Below are positions 25,293 to 36,652 of a DNA stretch of 64,000 nt, piece by piece. How positions within the stretch are numbered: the stretch's first letter is position 1; each line of letters begins with the position of its first letter. A program made the position numbers and the translations under genes. Origin of the DNA: Bauldia sp. (lineage in GTDB: Bacteria; Pseudomonadota; Alphaproteobacteria; Rhizobiales; Kaistiaceae); the NCBI GenBank assembly GCA_026126065.1, contig JAHCJY010000004.1:62001-126000 (forward strand). Reading direction: 5' to 3'. The notes beneath the pieces are model-generated. The model made no database searches and was not told the origin of the DNA. It worked only from the letters and a program-made list of their open reading frames with translations.

Positions 25293-28200
25293 ACTTACTT
25301 GTGCCGGCGTGGCTCGCGATCGCGGGCCTGGCGATCTATGTCCTTGTCCTGCACATGCGCCGACGGCGGACGCTCGATGTCCCCAGCGTAATGCTGTGGC
25401 GGCTGATGGAGAACACGGCAGCGCCGAGCAGGACGCTCCGGTTCCCGCCGCCGAGCCTTCTCCTCCTGCTGCAGATCCTCGTTGTCGTGCTGGCTGCCCT
25501 GGCGCTTGCGCAGCCGCTCCTGGGTTCCGGCAGGACCGATTCGAGCCACACGATCTATGTGATCGACACGTCGGCAAGCATGCGGGCGACGGACGGGTCC
25601 CCTACCCGCTTCGATGAAGCGCGCGCGGTCCTCGAGGCCGGCATCCGGAGCGGCGGCGCGACCGTGGACCATCGCTTCTCGGTCGTGACGGCAGGACCCG
25701 CGCCCAGGGTTCTGGTTGCCCGCCAGCCCGACGCCGAACGCGCATCTATGCTCGCCGCGGTGGCGACGATCGAGGTCACCGACGCCGCGGCGGACTGGGC
25801 CACGACGGCACAGATCATCGGACCGCTCGTGGAAGCGACCGAACGCCCAGTCATCATCGTCCTGACCGACGGCGCGGATCCCGCCGAGGCGGCCATCGCG
25901 CGGGCATTCCCGGATGCCACGGTGGAACGCGGCGTCTTCGCCAGCGAAGCCCCGGTGAATCTCGGCCTGACCGCGACCGCGATCCAGGGCGCGTCGCGCG
26001 ATGGCACGCCGACCTGGGAAGTGACCGGCACCGTGTTCTTCCCCGCGGGCGCTCCCGACGAGGTGAGGGTCACGGTCCTGTTCCAGCCCGAGGGCACCGA
26101 TGCCTTCGTGCCGCTCGCCGAAGCAACCGTGCAGCGGCCGTTCGAGGCTCCCGTGATCCGTCCCGCCGTGCCCGCCGACGTCGCGCCCGCGGAGGGCGCT
26201 GTTCCGGCGGACGCCGCAGTCGCGCCGGAGGCGCCGGCCGTCGAGGCGCCCGCAGTGGCCACGCGGACGTTCGTCATCGCCCTTCCGATCCAGAGCGCCG
26301 GCGCGATTCTGGTGCAGTTGCCCGACGACGACGCCGCCTTCGACAATACCGTCAGGCTCGTCGTCCGGACGACGCCGGTCACCGCACGGATCGTCTATAT
26401 CGGGGAGCCGTCGACGCCGCTGGTTGCGGCACTCCAGGCGATCCGGAACATCGAACTCGTTTCGGCGACCGATGTCCCATCCGACGACGCCATGTACGAC
26501 CTCATCATCATCGACGATGCAGTCGTCTCGCGGCGGCCGGAGACCAATGTCCTGTGGATCGGCAACGCCCGGGTCCTCGGCAGCGGTGAGCCGGTCGTGC
26601 TCGAGAGCGCGACGCTGACCGGTTGGGACGCCGACCACGCGCTGTCCGACCTCGTGGACTGGACCGCCGTTCAGGCGACTCGCTCCTACCGGTTCCCGCG
26701 TATGCCGGGCGCAAAGGTCCTCGCGGAGACCGGCGGCGTGCCGCTGGTCCAGGCGCGCACGACGCCGACCGGTCGGGAAATACAGGTCGCCTTCGACATC
26801 GACAGCTCGGCATGGCCCCTGGGGGCCGGATTCCCGGTGTTCGTCCGGAACGTCGTCGAGTGGCTCGGGACGAATATCGGCGCCACCGTCATTCCGCCAT
26901 GTACCGCAGGAACGCGCTGCACCATCGAGCCGCGGCTCATCGGCGGCGAGGTCCTGGACGAGACCGGGGCGTCGGTGTGGTCGGCGCGAGTCTCAGGCGT
27001 CGACTATCTGCTGCCGGGGGTCGAGAACACGTTCGTTCCGGCGACCGCCGGCTTCTACCGCCTTGTGGACGGCGACGAGATCCGTCCCCTGCCGGTCAAC
27101 GCCGTCACGACCGAGACGGCGATCGCCCCGCTCGAGACGAACGCAGCGACGCTGAGTGGCGGTGGCGTGAACGCCGCGCTCTGGCGCTGGCTCCTGGTGG
27201 TCGCACTGATCCTCCTCTTCGTCGAGACATGGGTCGCCGGACGGGGGCAGGAACAGTTCCTCAAGGGGACCGCACTCGCGCGGACGAACCCGCTGCACAT
27301 GCGCCGCCGGTTCCAGCTCGGCCTGCGCATCGCCGCGATGGCATTCCTCCTTGGGGCCGTCGCGGGCCTTCCGTGGCTTGGCCGCGAACCTGCCGAGGAC
27401 ACCATCGTCGTGGTCGGAAACGACCTCGGCAACGACGTGCCCAACGCGGAGCGCGACCGCCTGATCGCGGCAGTGCAGAACGACCTGGGCACGGGCGCGC
27501 GCGGTGGTCTGATAACGACCGGCGACACCAACCGGATCGCTGCGGACATCGGCGGCGCCGCGACCGGCGACCTTGCCGGCACGCCCGGCACCAACCTCGA
27601 GCAGGCAATGCTCCTCGCGGCGGCCATGGTGCCCGGCGACCGTGACGCGCGTTTCGTTCTTGCGACGGACGGCAACGAGACCGAGGGCGAGCTTGCCGCG
27701 ACGCTCCAGGCCCTTCAGGCGCGCGGCATCAGGGTCGACATCCAGCCGATCACCGAGCTTCCGGTGGGCGAAGTGCTGGTCGAGTCGGTGACGGCCCCGT
27801 CGCGGGTCTACGCGGGCGATACGTTCAGGATTGCCGCGGTCATCTACAGTCAGGCGGCCAAGAGCGGCTCCATCAGCATCAGCCGCGCCGGCGAGACGAT
27901 CGTCGAGCAGACCGTGGATCTGCTCGCAGGCCGCAACGTCATCGAGATCCCGGGCGTTCCGGCCGGGGACGCCGGAGACCTCCTGGTGGAGGTGGCCGTC
28001 ACCGCTGATGGCGACACCTATGCCCAGAACAACGCCAATGGCGTCATCGTCGACGTGACCCCGAGTCCGTCGATCCTGATCGTCACCCCGCAGCCTCCCC
28101 TCGGGGATTACTTTGCCCAGGCCCTTTCGGTGCAGGGGCTTACAGCCGAGATCGTACTGCCGCGAGATGCGCCGGACACCATCGACGGCTGGCTCGCTTA

Positions 28201-29791
28201 CGATACCGTGGTGATGATGAACGTGCCGGCGATCGATTTGGACACGGCGCAGCAGGAGGAGCTCGAGGAATACGTCCAGGTCCATGGCCGCGGCCTCCTC
28301 ATCCTCGGCGGCGAGAACACGTTCGGGCCGGGCGGCTACTACGAGACCCCGTTCGAGCGTCTGTCGCCGTTGTCGAGCCGCGTACCGCACGAGCTGCCCG
28401 CCGTGTCGATCGTCTACGTTCTCGACCGCTCGGGTTCCATGAGCGCGGCGGTGGACGAGACCGGCGCAACGACCCGCCTCGACGTTGCGAAGTCGGCCAC
28501 GATGAGCGCGGCGAGCCTCCTTGGCCCGGAGAGCCAGTTGGGCGTCGTCCTGTTCGATTCCTCGGCCTACGTCCTCGTGCCGCTCCAGGAGCGGCTCGAT
28601 CTTGCCGCGCTCGAGACCGCGCTGGCCCCGGTCATCCCCGGTGGCGGCACGAACATCTACCCAGGCCTGGAGCAGGCGCTGAACATGCTGGCCGGGGTTG
28701 ATTCCGCGGCCAAGCACGTCCTGATCATGACCGACGGCATCACGGCGGGCGCCGATTTCACCGGACTGATGAACATCGCCCGTGATCGCGGCATCACCGT
28801 CTCGACCATCGGCATTGGCGGCGGCGCCGACGACCGACGCCTCGAGGAGATTGCGCGGCTCGGCGGTGGCCAGTTCCATCTCACGCCCGACGTGCGCGCC
28901 CTGCCCTCGATCATGGCGCAGGAATCGCTGATGCTCGCCGGGTCGCCGTTCAAGGAGGAGATCGCCCCTGTCGCGTGGGCCGACCGGAGCCAGGATTTCC
29001 TGGCCGGACTGCCGGACCAGATGCCGCCCGTGTACGCCTACGTCGTGACCACGGCCAAGCCGCAGGCGGACATTCACATGACGCTGACGGGAGAGGATGG
29101 AACGGTGAACCCGCTCCTCGCTAGCTGGCGCTATGGCAACGGCCAGGTGGTCGCGCTCGCCACGCACGGTGCGGGCGCCGGCACCGCCGAGTGGATCCAG
29201 TTGCCGGAATACCCGCTGCTGTGGTCGCAGATCATCCGCTACGTGCTGCCGGACACCGGCGGTCCCGGCCTCAACGTCAATCTCGACCGGACGGGCGATA
29301 CCGTTCGGGTCGTTGCCGACCTCCTCGATCCCGGGGGCGCAGCCCTCACGGGGCAGGCAGTATCGGCGACCGTGACCACGGCTGACCTTCCGCACGCAGC
29401 GATCACCCTCACCGAGGGCGCGGCCGGCCGCTACGAGGGTACCTTTACCGTCGGCGATCCCGGAGCGTATCAAGTAGAGGTCGCGGCGGGTGACGTGACG
29501 GGTGGGGCGGCAATGTATGTTGGGTATCCGGCGCGCTACAATTTCGGCCGGGCGGATTTCGACAAGCTGCAGGCGCTGGCTGCGGCAACGGGGGGAGAAC
29601 TCCTGCTCGGCGACGAGCCCGTGTTCAGCAGCGAGACACGATGGGTGGCCCGTCCGGCGTGGCAGCTCTGGACCGTGATCGCCCTCGTTCTCCTGATGGC
29701 AGATCTCACGGTCCGGCACGCCCCCAATCTCTTTGGCCTGCGGCGGCGACGGGCGCGGCCGCTGGGGCCGGCGCTTGCGGTACCCGCTTGA
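25289..29791 (+). CDS. Giant membrane protein with two vWA domains (BatA-type fused to a second vWA/GATase-like module)
   Basis: A 1500-residue protein. Residues 1-75 are the BatA-type N-terminus with two helices; the first vWA domain begins at YVIDTSASM (MIDAS D93-x-S95-x-S97). A helix near 640-660 ends the first module. A second begins with a helix near 671-690 and holds an Ig-like part, a glutamine-amidotransferase-like stretch (LLILGGENTFGPGGYYE) and an inserted second vWA with YVLDRSGSM (D1046-x-S1048-x-S1050); a last helix lies near 1460. In other genomes these modules are usually two adjacent genes. The reading frame is continuous. GTG 25289 overlaps the previous stop. vWA proteins like MxaC and MxaL work with MoxR in metal loading of methanol dehydrogenase. 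Confidence 0.85.
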   Translation: MNLLVPAWLAIAGLAIYVLVLHMRRRRTLDVPSVMLWRLMENTAAPSRTLRFPPPSLLLLLQILVVVLAALALAQPLLGSGRTDSSHTIYVIDTSASMRATDGSPTRFDEARAVLEAGIRSGGATVDHRFSVVTAGPAPRVLVARQPDAERASMLAAVATIEVTDAAADWATTAQIIGPLVEATERPVIIVLTDGADPAEAAIARAFPDATVERGVFASEAPVNLGLTATAIQGASRDGTPTWEVTGTVFFPAGAPDEVRVTVLFQPEGTDAFVPLAEATVQRPFEAPVIRPAVPADVAPAEGAVPADAAVAPEAPAVEAPAVATRTFVIALPIQSAGAILVQLPDDDAAFDNTVRLVVRTTPVTARIVYIGEPSTPLVAALQAIRNIELVSATDVPSDDAMYDLIIIDDAVVSRRPETNVLWIGNARVLGSGEPVVLESATLTGWDADHALSDLVDWTAVQATRSYRFPRMPGAKVLAETGGVPLVQARTTPTGREIQVAFDIDSSAWPLGAGFPVFVRNVVEWLGTNIGATVIPPCTAGTRCTIEPRLIGGEVLDETGASVWSARVSGVDYLLPGVENTFVPATAGFYRLVDGDEIRPLPVNAVTTETAIAPLETNAATLSGGGVNAALWRWLLVVALILLFVETWVAGRGQEQFLKGTALARTNPLHMRRRFQLGLRIAAMAFLLGAVAGLPWLGREPAEDTIVVVGNDLGNDVPNAERDRLIAAVQNDLGTGARGGLITTGDTNRIAADIGGAATGDLAGTPGTNLEQAMLLAAAMVPGDRDARFVLATDGNETEGELAATLQALQARGIRVDIQPITELPVGEVLVESVTAPSRVYAGDTFRIAAVIYSQAAKSGSISISRAGETIVEQTVDLLAGRNVIEIPGVPAGDAGDLLVEVAVTADGDTYAQNNANGVIVDVTPSPSILIVTPQPPLGDYFAQALSVQGLTAEIVLPRDAPDTIDGWLAYDTVVMMNVPAIDLDTAQQEELEEYVQVHGRGLLILGGENTFGPGGYYETPFERLSPLSSRVPHELPAVSIVYVLDRSGSMSAAVDETGATTRLDVAKSATMSAASLLGPESQLGVVLFDSSAYVLVPLQERLDLAALETALAPVIPGGGTNIYPGLEQALNMLAGVDSAAKHVLIMTDGITAGADFTGLMNIARDRGITVSTIGIGGGADDRRLEEIARLGGGQFHLTPDVRALPSIMAQESLMLAGSPFKEEIAPVAWADRSQDFLAGLPDQMPPVYAYVVTTAKPQADIHMTLTGEDGTVNPLLASWRYGNGQVVALATHGAGAGTAEWIQLPEYPLLWSQIIRYVLPDTGGPGLNVNLDRTGDTVRVVADLLDPGGAALTGQAVSATVTTADLPHAAITLTEGAAGRYEGTFTVGDPGAYQVEVAAGDVTGGAAMYVGYPARYNFGRADFDKLQALAAATGGELLLGDEPVFSSETRWVARPAWQLWTVIALVLLMADLTVRHAPNLFGLRRRRARPLGPALAVPA

Positions 29792-29851
29792 GGGTGCGTT
29801 CGTGCAGAAACAACCAAGAACACTGAAGCATTTCAGAGGGAGCATTGAACT

Positions 29852-30885
<1,034 letters not shown>

Positions 30886-30889
<4 letters not shown>

Positions 30890-31773
30890 GCACTCCCAAT
30901 CCGATTCTCCTCGGCAAGCTGCAGCGTTCGAAGCTGATTACCCGCTGGGCTTCGGCGACCGTCGGCGTCGGCGAGCGACGCTCCAAGGCCAAAGGCCCGG
31001 GCATGGAGTTTGCGGACCACCGCGAATACCAGCCCGGCGACGACCTGCGCCGCATCGACCCGCACATCCTGGCGCGGTTCGGCGCCACTTACATCAAGGA
31101 GTACGATGTCTACCGGCAGTTGCCGATCACGATCCTGATCGACGCCAGCCGGTCGATGGATTTCGGCGAGCCGAACAAGTTCCAGTACGCGAAGGACATA
31201 ACGTCGGCGCTTGGCTTCGTCGGGCTTGCCGGCGGCGACCAGGTGCAGATCGGCGTCGGCTCGGGCCAGAAGGTCCACTGGTCACCACGGTTCCACGGCG
31301 CCTCGCGGGCACATGCGATGTTCCAGTGGATCGACGAGCAGAAGACGGAGGGCGACGGCTCGTTCGCCTCGGCGCTTCGCGTCGCCGCGCGGCATCTGCA
31401 GTCAAAGGGCCTCCTGATCGTGCTCAGCGACTGGTGGGCGGATGATCTCGAGTCGGAGCTCGCGCTGCTCTCGGCAACGGGCCAGGAGCTGTGGGGTCTC
31501 CACATCGCAGCCCCCGAAGAACTCGATCCCGGTATCCTCGGCGGCGGCGAGGTCAGGCTGACGGACATCGAGACCGGCCACGAGGTCGAGATGGCGCTCG
31601 ACGGCCCCACCCTCGAGCGCTACCGCAAGAGCTTCGAGGCTTGGCGAGACCAGCTTTCGGGGCTGTTCTCGCGCGCTCGCGGCCGATACTTGGTGACGCC
31701 GACAAACCACCCGGCCGATCGTCTGCTTCTGTCGGACTGGCGTAAGCTCGGGATGATCGGCCAGAGCGCCTGA
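30886..31773 (+). CDS. DUF58 protein of the MoxR system (MxaS-like)
   Basis: A 295-residue DUF58/vWA-like protein that partners MoxR. Visible marks are the family core GMEFADHREYQPGDDLRRID and a degenerate vWA start ILIDASRSMDFG (D-x-S-x-S intact). No membrane helix. GTG 30886 overlaps the MoxR stop by four bases, confirming co-translation. MxaS of methanol oxidation clusters belongs to the same family. Confidence 0.9.
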
Positions 31774-31793
31774 TCGCGGCAGACCGAGTTGGA

Positions 31794-31828
31794 GGCAGGG
31801 CCCCGAGGCGCCCTCCTCCGGGCCTGCC
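31794..31828. terminator. Possible bidirectional hairpin at the end of the MoxR operon
   Basis: Outer stem ggcagg / cctgcc with an imperfect inner stem, between convergent genes. No U-tract, so weak support. Confidence 0.45.
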
Positions 31829-31881
31829 AATGCTTCCGCCGATCGCAACGCGGGGCTATGGCGCCGGCGCGGAGAGTGCCG

Positions 31882-32982
31882 CTACAGGCGCGCCGGGACG
31901 CAGCCCCGGACGTACTCCGGCATCTGGTGCAGCGGCCGAAGATAGTCGGCGCTGACATAGCCGTCCGGGCGGCCGTCTTCGTTGGTGTCGACCTCCGCCC
32001 AGCCGTTGCTGACCGACAGGACGTGCACGGTTCGCGCAACGCAGAGATGGCCGACGACGCGGGCGTTCGAGCGGGCGCGCTCGCGGACGTTGAGCTGATC
32101 GGCGGTGACGAACATCCGGCGGTCGTAGGTGAGCTGCGTCTGCGCCGGGTCGTAGCGAACGATGTTGCCAAACTTGTCGAAGGCGCCGATCGAATTGAAG
32201 CGCGGATTGAGGATGTCGGTGTCGATCGGCACGCCACCGGCACTCATGATCGAACTCGATTCGATCTGGGTCTTGTTCTGGTAGATCGTCCAGCGGCGCG
32301 AATTGAGGAAGGACCGCGTCCCCTGCCAGGCCGGCGCCTCTGCAATCCACGACAGGGTCGCGTTGCCGGAATCAAGGCCACCGGCGCATTGATACCCTGA
32401 GCCGTAGCAGCCGATCTGGTAGCGTCCGTCGAACTGGCGCTTCACCGCCGCGAGGTATTCGACAACGTCCTCCCGGGAGTGGGAATCATTGTCGACGGCA
32501 AAGTAGATGGCGCTGCCGTCCGGCTGGTTGATCTCACGGGCCCGCTGCATGCAGAACCGGGCATCGTCGCGGCCGGTCTGGGAGTTGAAGCGGCCCGGCC
32601 GGTACGCCTGCCACTGATAAACGATCGCGATCGACAGGCCGTGGTCGAAGATCATGTCGCGCTCGCGCGGCGTGATGTTCTTGCCCGGCAGATTGTTCTC
32701 CTGGGCGAAGTACCGGAAGATGGTCTTGACGCCATTGTCGGCGAGCGGGCGCAGGAAGCGCTCATTGGTGCCGTGGCCGGTGTCGACGATCTGGGCGTTG
32801 CCGTTCCTGGGCACGCCGGCGATGACCGACTCGATCGACGACGGCCGGGCGGGCGCGGCGGCAACCGCCGCCAACTCCGTCGTGGTCCGGGCGCAGCCTG
32901 CCAGACCGGCGACAGCCGTCGTGGCAAGCGCGGCGCCGCCGAGCCTCAGGAATCTGCGTCGGGATAGTGCGTCGAATTCCAC
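31882..32982 (-). CDS. Exported DUF1906 glycoside-hydrolase-like protein with SH3 domain
   Basis: A 366-residue protein with a twin-arginine signal (SRRRFLRLGG) and a possible lipobox (LAGC). The middle (about 60-265) matches the DUF1906 / Rv2525c-like glycoside-hydrolase-like fold: GHGTNERFLRPL, FAVDNDSH and a late TDILNP. The last 70 residues look like a bacterial SH3 domain (ADQLNVRERARSNARVVG), which often binds peptidoglycan. Likely a cell-wall acting protein of the periplasm. It is convergent with the MoxR operon. Confidence 0.82.
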   Translation of the reverse strand: MEFDALSRRRFLRLGGAALATTAVAGLAGCARTTTELAAVAAAPARPSSIESVIAGVPRNGNAQIVDTGHGTNERFLRPLADNGVKTIFRYFAQENNLPGKNITPRERDMIFDHGLSIAIVYQWQAYRPGRFNSQTGRDDARFCMQRAREINQPDGSAIYFAVDNDSHSREDVVEYLAAVKRQFDGRYQIGCYGSGYQCAGGLDSGNATLSWIAEAPAWQGTRSFLNSRRWTIYQNKTQIESSSIMSAGGVPIDTDILNPRFNSIGAFDKFGNIVRYDPAQTQLTYDRRMFVTADQLNVRERARSNARVVGHLCVARTVHVLSVSNGWAEVDTNEDGRPDGYVSADYLRPLHQMPEYVRGCVPARL

Positions 32983-33365
32983 GCGGAGACTGCCCTACTC
33001 GGTACGAAACAGGCGAACCAACGGGATCACGACGGCCCACCAGACAGATCAACGGCAGGCCGTCGCGAACCTTGATCGATTGACTTGCAGCGAATCCGAT
33101 AACGCTTCGTTAAAGTTGATGTCTGGTCAGTGGTAACCGCGCGGCATGACCTCGCCTTCGGCTTCCGGAAGCGCGGATTTCTGCGCCCCGTCGCCGTTAA
33201 CCTTACTTTATTCGTAATCGCTCCCCGAATCGTCGCGCCCGACGTTAATGTTTTGTTATCGGGGCGCTAACAATTCGAATCGAAGATGCGACGCATCGGG
33301 GGGTGAAGTCCCTTCCGGTGATGGCCTTCGAATGGCCCGTCCGGTTGGCGAACGCGAGGAACGAG
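32983..33365. other. 383-base divergent intergenic region
   Basis: Separates the DUF1906 gene (minus) from the outer-membrane gene (plus). No gene seen. The part 33185-33290 is clearly lower in GC (taaccttactttattcgtaa) and probably holds the promoter of the barrel protein. Confidence 0.4.
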
Positions 33366-33983
33366 ATGAAGCGCGTAGTCCTAATTGCAGCGGCGATCAC
33401 GACCGCAGGAGCCGGAGTTGCCGCCGCGGCCGACTTCGGCGTCCCCGCGTCCGGATCGTCGAACCCCTCTTTCTATGTCGCACCGACCACGGCGCCGAGT
33501 TCCGGCGGTGAGTGGGCGGGTTTCTATGTCGGCGGGCTCGCCGGCTACGTCCGGGCGACGTTCGCCGACGGGATCACCGCCACGGCAAGCGGGATCACGC
33601 TGGGCGGATATGCCGGCGTGAACATCCAGAAGAACGCCCTGGTCATCGGCGTCGAGGCCGGCGGTGCGTGGGCTCGTGTCGATGACGGCGCAGGGAACGG
33701 CATCGGCTGGCAGGGCGAGCTCCGCGGCCGTGCGGGTTTTGCGTTCAGCCGCTTTCTCATCTACGGCGCCGGCGGCGTCGTCATCGCGGGCGTCGAGACG
33801 AGCACGCCGTCCAGCTCGCCCGAACTGGGCTGGACGGTCGGCGGCGGCGGGGAGTTCGCCATCAACGATGCGATCACCGCCCGGGTCGAGTACGTCTACC
33901 AGCGCTTCGGCGAGATCAGCCCGGCCGCCCCGACGACACTCTCGGCGCAGGGCGTGCGCTCCGGCATCGGCATCCGCTTCTAG
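33366..33983 (+). CDS. Outer-membrane beta-barrel protein (Omp25/Omp31-like)
   Basis: A 205-residue protein with signal peptide (cleavage near VAAAAD) and a barrel of alternating strands, including the family start WAGFYVGGLAGY and the ending RSGIGIRF with a terminal aromatic residue. Such small barrels are abundant in Hyphomicrobiales. ATG 33366 has GAGGAACGAG just upstream. A hairpin follows. Confidence 0.88.
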   Translation: MKRVVLIAAAITTAGAGVAAAADFGVPASGSSNPSFYVAPTTAPSSGGEWAGFYVGGLAGYVRATFADGITATASGITLGGYAGVNIQKNALVIGVEAGGAWARVDDGAGNGIGWQGELRGRAGFAFSRFLIYGAGGVVIAGVETSTPSSSPELGWTVGGGGEFAINDAITARVEYVYQRFGEISPAAPTTLSAQGVRSGIGIRF

Positions 33984-34004
33984 AGCCCCACCCCGGCTCG
34001 CGTG

Positions 34005-34035
34005 ATGGGCTCCTCAACCTAGCCGAGGAGCCCAT
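34005..34035. terminator. Hairpin terminator shared by convergent genes
   Basis: Perfect 11-bp stem atgggctcctc / gaggagcccat with a 9-base loop. It overlaps the last codons and stop of the DUF1501 gene on the minus strand and follows the barrel gene on the plus strand. Confidence 0.75.
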
Positions 34036-35245
34036 CCATCGGGCGTACGCCGATGCTGTCCGGAAAGACCTGGGCCGTGAGGATTGTTTCTGACAGGCCC
34101 AGATGGTCGCGCAGGAGTCCCTTCAGAACGGCGCGAAGGTCCGTAGTCGGATAGAGGTCACGGGCATCGAGCAGCTGTCCTTCGGCAAGGCCGGGCCAGT
34201 CGGCGACGACCCGCCCCCCTGCAACCGCTCCGCCCAACACAAACGCAACCGTCCCCGTGCCGTGATCGGTACCGTCCGTGCCGTTGCCGCGCACGGTCCG
34301 GCCGAATTCGGTGACGACGACCACGACGGTCTGGTCCCAGACCGGCGCCGCGGTTCGGGCGATTGCCCCCAAGGCGCCATCAAGCGCCGCCAGCAGATCG
34401 GCGAGTCGGCCGGTGTCGGCGCCTTCGTTCGCATGGGTATCCCAGCCATTGTAGCTGAGCGCTGCGATACGCGGCCCTTCGGGATCGGCGATGAGACGGG
34501 CCGCACCTTCGGCCATCTCGGCAAAGGCGCCCGCGATTCCCCCGGCGACCTCGCCTCCACCCATTGCCATCTCGCCCGCAGTGAGGGCGTCAAGGCCCAC
34601 GCCGGCGGCGAAGACAGCGGCAAGTTCCGGATCCTGGTGCCGGTAGAGGTCGAGGAGGCGCGCCACCGTGTCGGCGCCGGCGGGACGAAAGTTGGGCGGG
34701 GTCCAGGTGACGACCGGCGCGGCGCCGCGGAGGATCAGCGGTACGGTCGCGCTCACGGCAAGGCCGGTCGCGGGAGCGATGCGGCCTTCCGAAGGGAGCG
34801 CCCCCACGGCCCGGTTGAGCCAGCCGGTCCGTAGCGCCTGCGGTCCGGCAGCGCCGTTCTCGAGGACGTCCTGTCCGTCGAAATGGGAGCGCTCGCGGTA
34901 GGCTGTCGCCGATGCGTGAACAATCAACGCGTCGCCCTCACCGTACAGGCGATGCAGTTCGGGCATCGCGTCGTTGAGACCGAAGAACCCGTCGAGGGGC
35001 AGAACGCGTTCGCGGCCGGGAGCGCCGACGGCCATGTCGCCGCGAATGGCGGCGTAGGCAGGATCGCCGATGGGCGGAACGGCCGCCAGACCGTCGAGCG
35101 CACCGCGGAGGATGACCACGACGAAGCGCGGGTCGTGACCCGTGGCGCGAGCGATGCCGGGTATCTGCGCCCAGGCGACGAACGACCCCGCGGCTCCGAG
35201 GAACAAGCGCCGGCTGAGCGGAAACGACTGAGTGGCGCGGGTCAT
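34019..35245 (-). CDS. DUF1501 family exported protein
   Basis: A 408-residue protein with a twin-arginine-like signal (LSRRLFLGAAGSF) and the sulfatase-like DUF1501 fold: VVVILRGALDGL near the start, SHFDGQDVLENG, and VVVVTEFGRTVRGNG near the end. Function is unknown; DUF1501 genes nearly always pair with DUF1800, as here, only two bases downstream of it. The last codons lie in a hairpin. Confidence 0.9.
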   Translation of the reverse strand: MTRATQSFPLSRRLFLGAAGSFVAWAQIPGIARATGHDPRFVVVILRGALDGLAAVPPIGDPAYAAIRGDMAVGAPGRERVLPLDGFFGLNDAMPELHRLYGEGDALIVHASATAYRERSHFDGQDVLENGAAGPQALRTGWLNRAVGALPSEGRIAPATGLAVSATVPLILRGAAPVVTWTPPNFRPAGADTVARLLDLYRHQDPELAAVFAAGVGLDALTAGEMAMGGGEVAGGIAGAFAEMAEGAARLIADPEGPRIAALSYNGWDTHANEGADTGRLADLLAALDGALGAIARTAAPVWDQTVVVVVTEFGRTVRGNGTDGTDHGTGTVAFVLGGAVAGGRVVADWPGLAEGQLLDARDLYPTTDLRAVLKGLLRDHLGLSETILTAQVFPDSIGVRPMDGLLG

Positions 35246-35247
35246 GT

Positions 35248-36603
35248 CTATCTCCGCTGGAATTCGGGGAGCATCAACAGCATCGTGAGCGCCTGCACCT
35301 CCGACTCCGCGGCGAGAAGGGCAACGAGCGACCCGCTCTGCAGTTCGTCGCCGAGGACGGCCTCGGCAAGCTCGCCCGGCCGGAGCGCGGGCGAGGCGGC
35401 GAGCGCCATCTGCTCGGCGACGTCGAGCCGCGTCGTCATCGCGTCGGGCGCGAGCCAGGTCGCGCCATCGTCGTCGAACCCTTCCGGCGAAGGAGGATTG
35501 AACAGTGGCTGCCCCAGGGAAGTCAGGATGGCGACCACCTGGCGCGGGGCGGGCGTGATTCCGAGCGCCCGGATGGCCGACCACAGGAATTCCTGGGGCG
35601 GCTTCAAGCGCCGCTCGTCGGCAAAGGCCTCGTCGGAGTCGATGAGCGCCACCGCGACTGCCTGGAGATCGCCGCCGGAGGCCGCAAAGGTGTTGGCAAG
35701 GCGATCGACCAACTCCGGCGCAGGCTCGTCAGCCACGAAATGGCGCGCGAGCTTCCGCGCGATGTGGTTTGCCGTCGCCGGGTGCGCTGCAAGGAAGTCG
35801 AGCACCGCTTCGCCCTGCCCGACGCCGTCGTCGGGATAGGCTATGCCGAGCACCGTCTGGACGCCGGGCTCGTGGGCCTGGGCGCGGAAGATGAAGCTGC
35901 CGACCGGCGGCCCCGACAGCGCGTCGCGCGCAACGAAGGTCCATCCCGTCAGGATGCGCGCGAGGGCGGTCACATCTGCCTGCGTGTAGCCCGCATCGAC
36001 GCCGACAGTGTGGAGCTCGAGGAGTTCGCGGGCGTGGTTCTCGTTCAGCCCGCGATTGGCCGCGAGGCCGGCGGGCGAGTTGGGACCGACCGACAGCGCG
36101 TTGTCGAGGTAGCCGAGCATGGCGGGGTGCTTCGTCGCCGCGCCGAGAAGATCGCGGAACGAGCCAAGCACATACGGACGGATCGCCTCGCGTTCGAAAG
36201 CGCCCACAAGCGCGCGCTCGTCCATGCCCGAGCTTGCCTCGACGGCAAAGTGGTTGTTCCAGAACGCGACCAGGCGATCGACGAAGCCGATCCGAGCTCC
36301 CAGGACGCGCGCAACCCTGGCCGCGATCTCGTCGCGATTGATCGTCTCGGCGGTCACGCGATCCTGCGGTTCGACCATCAGGAGCATGTTGTTGGCGCCG
36401 TTCCGGGCGGCGGCCTGCGCCTGGCGAATGGCGATCATCGCCGAGAGGGCTCCGCCGGCATCGAGGAGACCCGGACTGTCGAGGCGGGCGGCGGCGCGGT
36501 CGCCGATCTCATCCCGGAGCGCCGCGCGTACGTCACCGACATCGAGATCGCCGGGCCTCGGTCCGAGGCCGAAGCGATGAAAGGCCGCCGCATCGCTGAT
36601 CAT
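35248..36603 (-). CDS. DUF1800 family protein
   Basis: A 451-residue helical protein of the DUF1800 family, with the landmarks FWNNHFAV, NENHARELLELHTVG and YTQADVTALARILTGW. It has no clear signal peptide. It is the upstream partner of the DUF1501 gene in a two-gene unit; the biochemical role is unknown. Confidence 0.9.
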   Translation of the reverse strand: MISDAAAFHRFGLGPRPGDLDVGDVRAALRDEIGDRAAARLDSPGLLDAGGALSAMIAIRQAQAAARNGANNMLLMVEPQDRVTAETINRDEIAARVARVLGARIGFVDRLVAFWNNHFAVEASSGMDERALVGAFEREAIRPYVLGSFRDLLGAATKHPAMLGYLDNALSVGPNSPAGLAANRGLNENHARELLELHTVGVDAGYTQADVTALARILTGWTFVARDALSGPPVGSFIFRAQAHEPGVQTVLGIAYPDDGVGQGEAVLDFLAAHPATANHIARKLARHFVADEPAPELVDRLANTFAASGGDLQAVAVALIDSDEAFADERRLKPPQEFLWSAIRALGITPAPRQVVAILTSLGQPLFNPPSPEGFDDDGATWLAPDAMTTRLDVAEQMALAASPALRPGELAEAVLGDELQSGSLVALLAAESEVQALTMLLMLPEFQRR

Positions 36604-36652
36604 GAGACGAAGCAGTGACGGCCAATTCCGGCTGTCTCACGGCTTTTTTGTA

